DNA of 64,000 nucleotides from Saprospiraceae bacterium (lineage in GTDB: Bacteria > Bacteroidota > Bacteroidia > Chitinophagales > Saprospiraceae): positions 1 through 64,000 of the forward strand of contig JABSSL010000092.1 in the NCBI GenBank assembly GCA_013214355.1, given 5' to 3'. Shown here one piece after another: positions 61,638-64,000 of this stretch. Each line of letters opens with the position of its first letter. The first letter of the stretch is position 1. Both the position numbers and the translations under genes were made by a program. The notes under the pieces were generated by a model. That model made no database searches. It was not told the DNA's origin and worked only from the letters and a program-made list of their open reading frames with translations.

Positions 61638-61807
61638 GGGTTTGAATTATTTCCACGGTTTCACAATTTGCAGAATCCCGATTGCTATCGGAACTGCACA
61701 ACTGCAACCGCTGTGCTTCTACCTGGCTACGCCGAGTAGACAGGCTCGCCTAATTTTCTTTAATAAGCTGTTATGTAAGGTTATTATTAAACAAAATCAT
61801 ACTCGTT

Positions 61808-62851
61808 TCATGCTACGTTTTCTACAATTTGTAAAAGAGGGACCTCTACTGAAAAATGGTACTCATCTCGATCGACCTTAATCGGTCGATCTGCCAAAAG
61901 TTGATAGCGATTTCTAATATTCTCTAGTCCAATACCATTAGAAGAAGTTTGTGTCTCTACTCCTAATCTACTATGATTTGTAACTTTCAGATGATCGCCG
62001 TCCCGCTCAATCGCAATCAGCAAGGGATGGTCCTCATCAAATCGATTGTGCTTGATGGCATTTTCTACCAACATCTGTAAACTCATAGGCGGAATGAAAT
62101 AGCTTGTATCCATCACACCAAGGTCAATCTTGACTTGAATATCCGAACCGAAGCGCACCTGTAATAAAAAGATATAGTCTTTCAAAGTCTCTACCTCTTC
62201 TGACAAAGGAATGAGTTCTTCATTTCTCTTTAGTAGTACATTCCGATACAAAGAAGACAACTTCATCAAGTACTCTTTGGCATCTTTGGGGTGCTGCTCA
62301 ATTAAGCCATATAGCGTATTAAAATTATTGAACAGAAAATGGGGCGAGATCTGCTGTGTGAGTATGGCCAATTTCGCTTGCACATTCTCTTTTTCTAGAT
62401 TGGCTGAGCGGATAGCTTCTTCTTGCCATTTTTTAATCAAAAAACGCAGCTGATGAATAGCGTTTGCTATCACTACCATAAAGAAGATCTCGGAACCAAT
62501 GGAGACGATATGAAATAAGCCGATGATGTCCCGCGCCCCGTTATTGATTTCCCATAGTTTTGCAGGAATGTACATCGCAAACACCACCAATAAGCTGATC
62601 AGTAAACTGACCAAAAAGGGCACCAAGACTGCTTGCCAGAATCCGCCTGTATGCTCTACCTGCCGTTGAAAGTAGCGCGTCACCCTTCGATCAATCTCAA
62701 AGATCATCAACACGGGAATCAACATGACAGTAGCACCGATCCAACCCGCCTGCATATCCTCAAAGGAATGCAAAATATAAACCTGCCAATACAGAATGGA
62801 ACCGATCAAAACCGGAATGACAATCCGCATTAGAGCTATCTGTAACCACAT
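61808..62851 (-). CDS. LytS-like sensor histidine kinase
   Basis: 347 residues. Four membrane segments (about 10-27, 35-48, 75-93, 110-133), then ILTQQISPHFLFNNFNTLYG with the phospho-His, MLVENAIKHNRFDE as N box and SNGIGLENIRNRYQLL in the ATP lid. It starts 3 bp after the M50-like gene and is 170 bp ahead of the LytTR gene, so the three form one operon in the order M50-like, kinase, regulator. Confidence 0.92.
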   Translation of the reverse strand: MWLQIALMRIVIPVLIGSILYWQVYILHSFEDMQAGWIGATVMLIPVLMIFEIDRRVTRYFQRQVEHTGGFWQAVLVPFLVSLLISLLVVFAMYIPAKLWEINNGARDIIGLFHIVSIGSEIFFMVVIANAIHQLRFLIKKWQEEAIRSANLEKENVQAKLAILTQQISPHFLFNNFNTLYGLIEQHPKDAKEYLMKLSSLYRNVLLKRNEELIPLSEEVETLKDYIFLLQVRFGSDIQVKIDLGVMDTSYFIPPMSLQMLVENAIKHNRFDEDHPLLIAIERDGDHLKVTNHSRLGVETQTSSNGIGLENIRNRYQLLADRPIKVDRDEYHFSVEVPLLQIVENVA

Positions 62852-62854
62852 AGG

Positions 62855-63550
62855 CTATTCATTTTTCCGAAGTTCAACTAAATACCGATTCGTTAGGCTT
62901 ACCACCATGACTACGACTATGGTATGGATAGTAACCAAGGCTGGAGTTCCCCAGATCCAAGGCTCCGACAGTACCCCCTGCTCTAACAAGCCATTCAGCC
63001 CCATAAATATAACCACCATAGCTGACAGCATAGGTAACAGCAGAAAACCCAGGAAATAAAGCCAACGGTAGGGATTTGCAATCGCTTTCCAGGCCGTGAT
63101 CAAAGGAGGAACGGCAGCCGCTAGTACGAGGCCCAGTCCAATGTAGTGAATCAGATCTCGATTGTGACCATTTCCAAAAATCACATGCAAAGCATATACT
63201 TCGTCCCCACCTCCCAAGAAGGCAGTCAGAATGCGCGCAAAGGGTAAATTGGCAAAGATGAGAATGAAGCCTAGCACCTGTCTTCTGGAATCACCTCGCA
63301 ACAGCCAAGAGCGGCCCAACCAAAGGAGCGCGAAGGTGAAGATGGGACCGGCAAAGGTAGCTATGATAGCCCAAGGCTTTTCATCCCGACATCCTTCGCA
63401 AAGAGACCAGACATTAAAGTCGCGTGGGCCCCAGCAGCCACAAAAGGAATATCCTGTAAAAATATGTACCAATTCGTGTAATTCCCCAAATAGGAGCATG
63501 AGAAAGAAAAAGGCTATAAGTGGTCTAGGCTTTAGCTGCAAGGTGATCAT
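62855..63550 (-). CDS. M50-like membrane metalloprotease
   Basis: 231 residues, about six membrane segments. HELVH (25-29) lies in the first segment and gives the zinc HExxH; FANLPFARILTAFLGGGDE (about 99-117) supplies the second motif with an Asp in the NxxPxxxxxD order seen in site-2 proteases. CGCW (37-40) and LCEGC (50-54) add four Cys that may bind metal or form disulfides. Site-2 proteases cut membrane proteins to release regulators. It opens the operon with the LytS/LytTR pair, so it may act on, or be sensed by, the kinase. The Zn assignment is from motif only. Confidence 0.75.
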   Translation of the reverse strand: MITLQLKPRPLIAFFFLMLLFGELHELVHIFTGYSFCGCWGPRDFNVWSLCEGCRDEKPWAIIATFAGPIFTFALLWLGRSWLLRGDSRRQVLGFILIFANLPFARILTAFLGGGDEVYALHVIFGNGHNRDLIHYIGLGLVLAAAVPPLITAWKAIANPYRWLYFLGFLLLPMLSAMVVIFMGLNGLLEQGVLSEPWIWGTPALVTIHTIVVVMVVSLTNRYLVELRKNE

Positions 63551-63613
63551 ATAACAGTCATTTAGTCAAAGAATGATCACAATTTGCGATGGAAACGCTA
63601 GCCTCCGAAGGAC

Positions 63614-63634
63614 AAACTCCTGAAGTGGGAGTTT
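63614..63634. terminator. Weak hairpin AAACTCC-N7-GGAGTTT
   Basis: AAACTCC (63614-63620) and GGAGTTT (63628-63634) are inverted and followed by TT on the plus strand. It lies between the last gene of the window and the M50-like start. It may end the transcript of the gene at 63735 on the minus strand. Confidence 0.35.
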
Positions 63635-63734
63635 TATAGTCTAAAGTGGGAAGAAAAGGAGGAGAGTGAGGAGGGGCTATCTTTCTTTTTCAAGTACTAC
63701 TGGCTATAGATAAAAACGAAAAACAAATTCCTCC

Positions 63735-63995
63735 CTAATCCCTATCCAATTCCATGGATTCATGGATGGCACTCATCGCCTCAAAGACCATGTCCTGCAC
63801 ACCTTTCTCCCGCCACCCTTTCTTACTCAATTCACTCCTAACCTGGGTCTCGTTCTTACCCTGTAAAAAATGAAAATAAGCATGTTCAATCACCGGCATA
63901 GGCACACGATCAATTAAGAGTTGAATCTGCGAACGGCTAATGTAGGAAAGTGCTATGATGTAGATGAGTACTGGTTGTACAGCGAGTAAGATCAT
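63735..63995 (-). CDS. Hypothetical protein, possibly truncated by the window end
   Basis: 86 residues are visible; the frame stays open past 63995 to the edge (a Trp codon precedes), so ATG 63995 may be internal. Residues 1-18 are hydrophobic (LLAVQPVLIYIIALSYI), then a helical hydrophilic domain with KNETQVRSELSKKGWREKGVQDMVFEAMSAIHESMELD. No family recognised. Confidence 0.5.
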   Translation of the reverse strand: MILLAVQPVLIYIIALSYISRSQIQLLIDRVPMPVIEHAYFHFLQGKNETQVRSELSKKGWREKGVQDMVFEAMSAIHESMELDRD

Positions 63996-64000
63996 CCAGC

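Overview
The window reads as a chromosomal segment of a Bacteroidota bacterium, probably of the Saprospiria (Lewinella/Haliscomenobacter type; this finer placement is inference). Supporting signs are type IX secretion (T9SS) sorting domains, a BlaI/M56 receptor with TonB-plug-like modules, FtsX-type permeases, LytTR two-component pairs, DUF2911, DUF4112 and Pycsar-effector (PycTM/DUF5706) domains, a fused E1 alpha/beta dehydrogenase, many lipoproteins, and near absence of Shine-Dalgarno sites with TAnnTTTG-type -7 promoter boxes close to start codons. I see no rRNA, tRNA, CRISPR array, transposase or prophage gene.

Layout. 1-5.2 kb: tail of a class V aminotransferase, secreted AroQ-gamma chorismate mutase, alpha/beta hydrolase, AraC regulator, large FtsX-like permease. 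5.3-5.55 kb: two copies of a 106-bp repeat. 5.6-9.4 kb: TIGR04076-like protein, NhaC antiporter, aldo/keto reductase, small membrane protein. 9.8-14.4 kb: small ORF, haloalkane dehalogenase, beta-lactamase-like hydrolase with a glycogen-binding domain, lipoprotein esterase, DUF4112 protein. 14.7-20.7 kb: Lrp regulator divergent from fused E1, DUF2911-TPR protein, LytTR/LytS pair. 20.8-32.6 kb is an envelope-signalling block: lipoproteins, an ECF sigma factor with a protein predicted to span both membranes, an Ig-like lipoprotein, TonB, and a TPR-BlaI-M56 operon.

32.7-49.9 kb: DUF2007 protein, ferritin, HD phosphodiesterase fused to PycTM, dehalogenase-like hydrolase, tricorn-type S41 protease, orphan membrane sensor, double-OmpA protein, an SDR/SMP-30/FAD-FeS oxidation operon, TatC, Ca2+/Na+ antiporter. 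50-64 kb: T9SS cargo protein, a second PycTM protein, alanine dehydrogenase, TsaE, GyrB, a lipoprotein, a PagL-like lipid A deacylase, glutaminase, and an M50-like protease/LytS/LytTR operon.

The most interesting systems are (i) two PycTM proteins without a visible cyclase, one fused to an HD domain; (ii) the ECF sigma factor with a single protein joining an inner-membrane anti-sigma-like end to an outer-membrane barrel; (iii) the M56 receptor carrying two plug-like modules, TonB_C and a T9SS C-terminal domain; and (iv) the M50-like membrane protease encoded with a LytS/LytTR pair. Many annotated starts were moved to an internal ATG because the longer version would begin at TTG/GTG or upstream of a promoter box; each case is noted.
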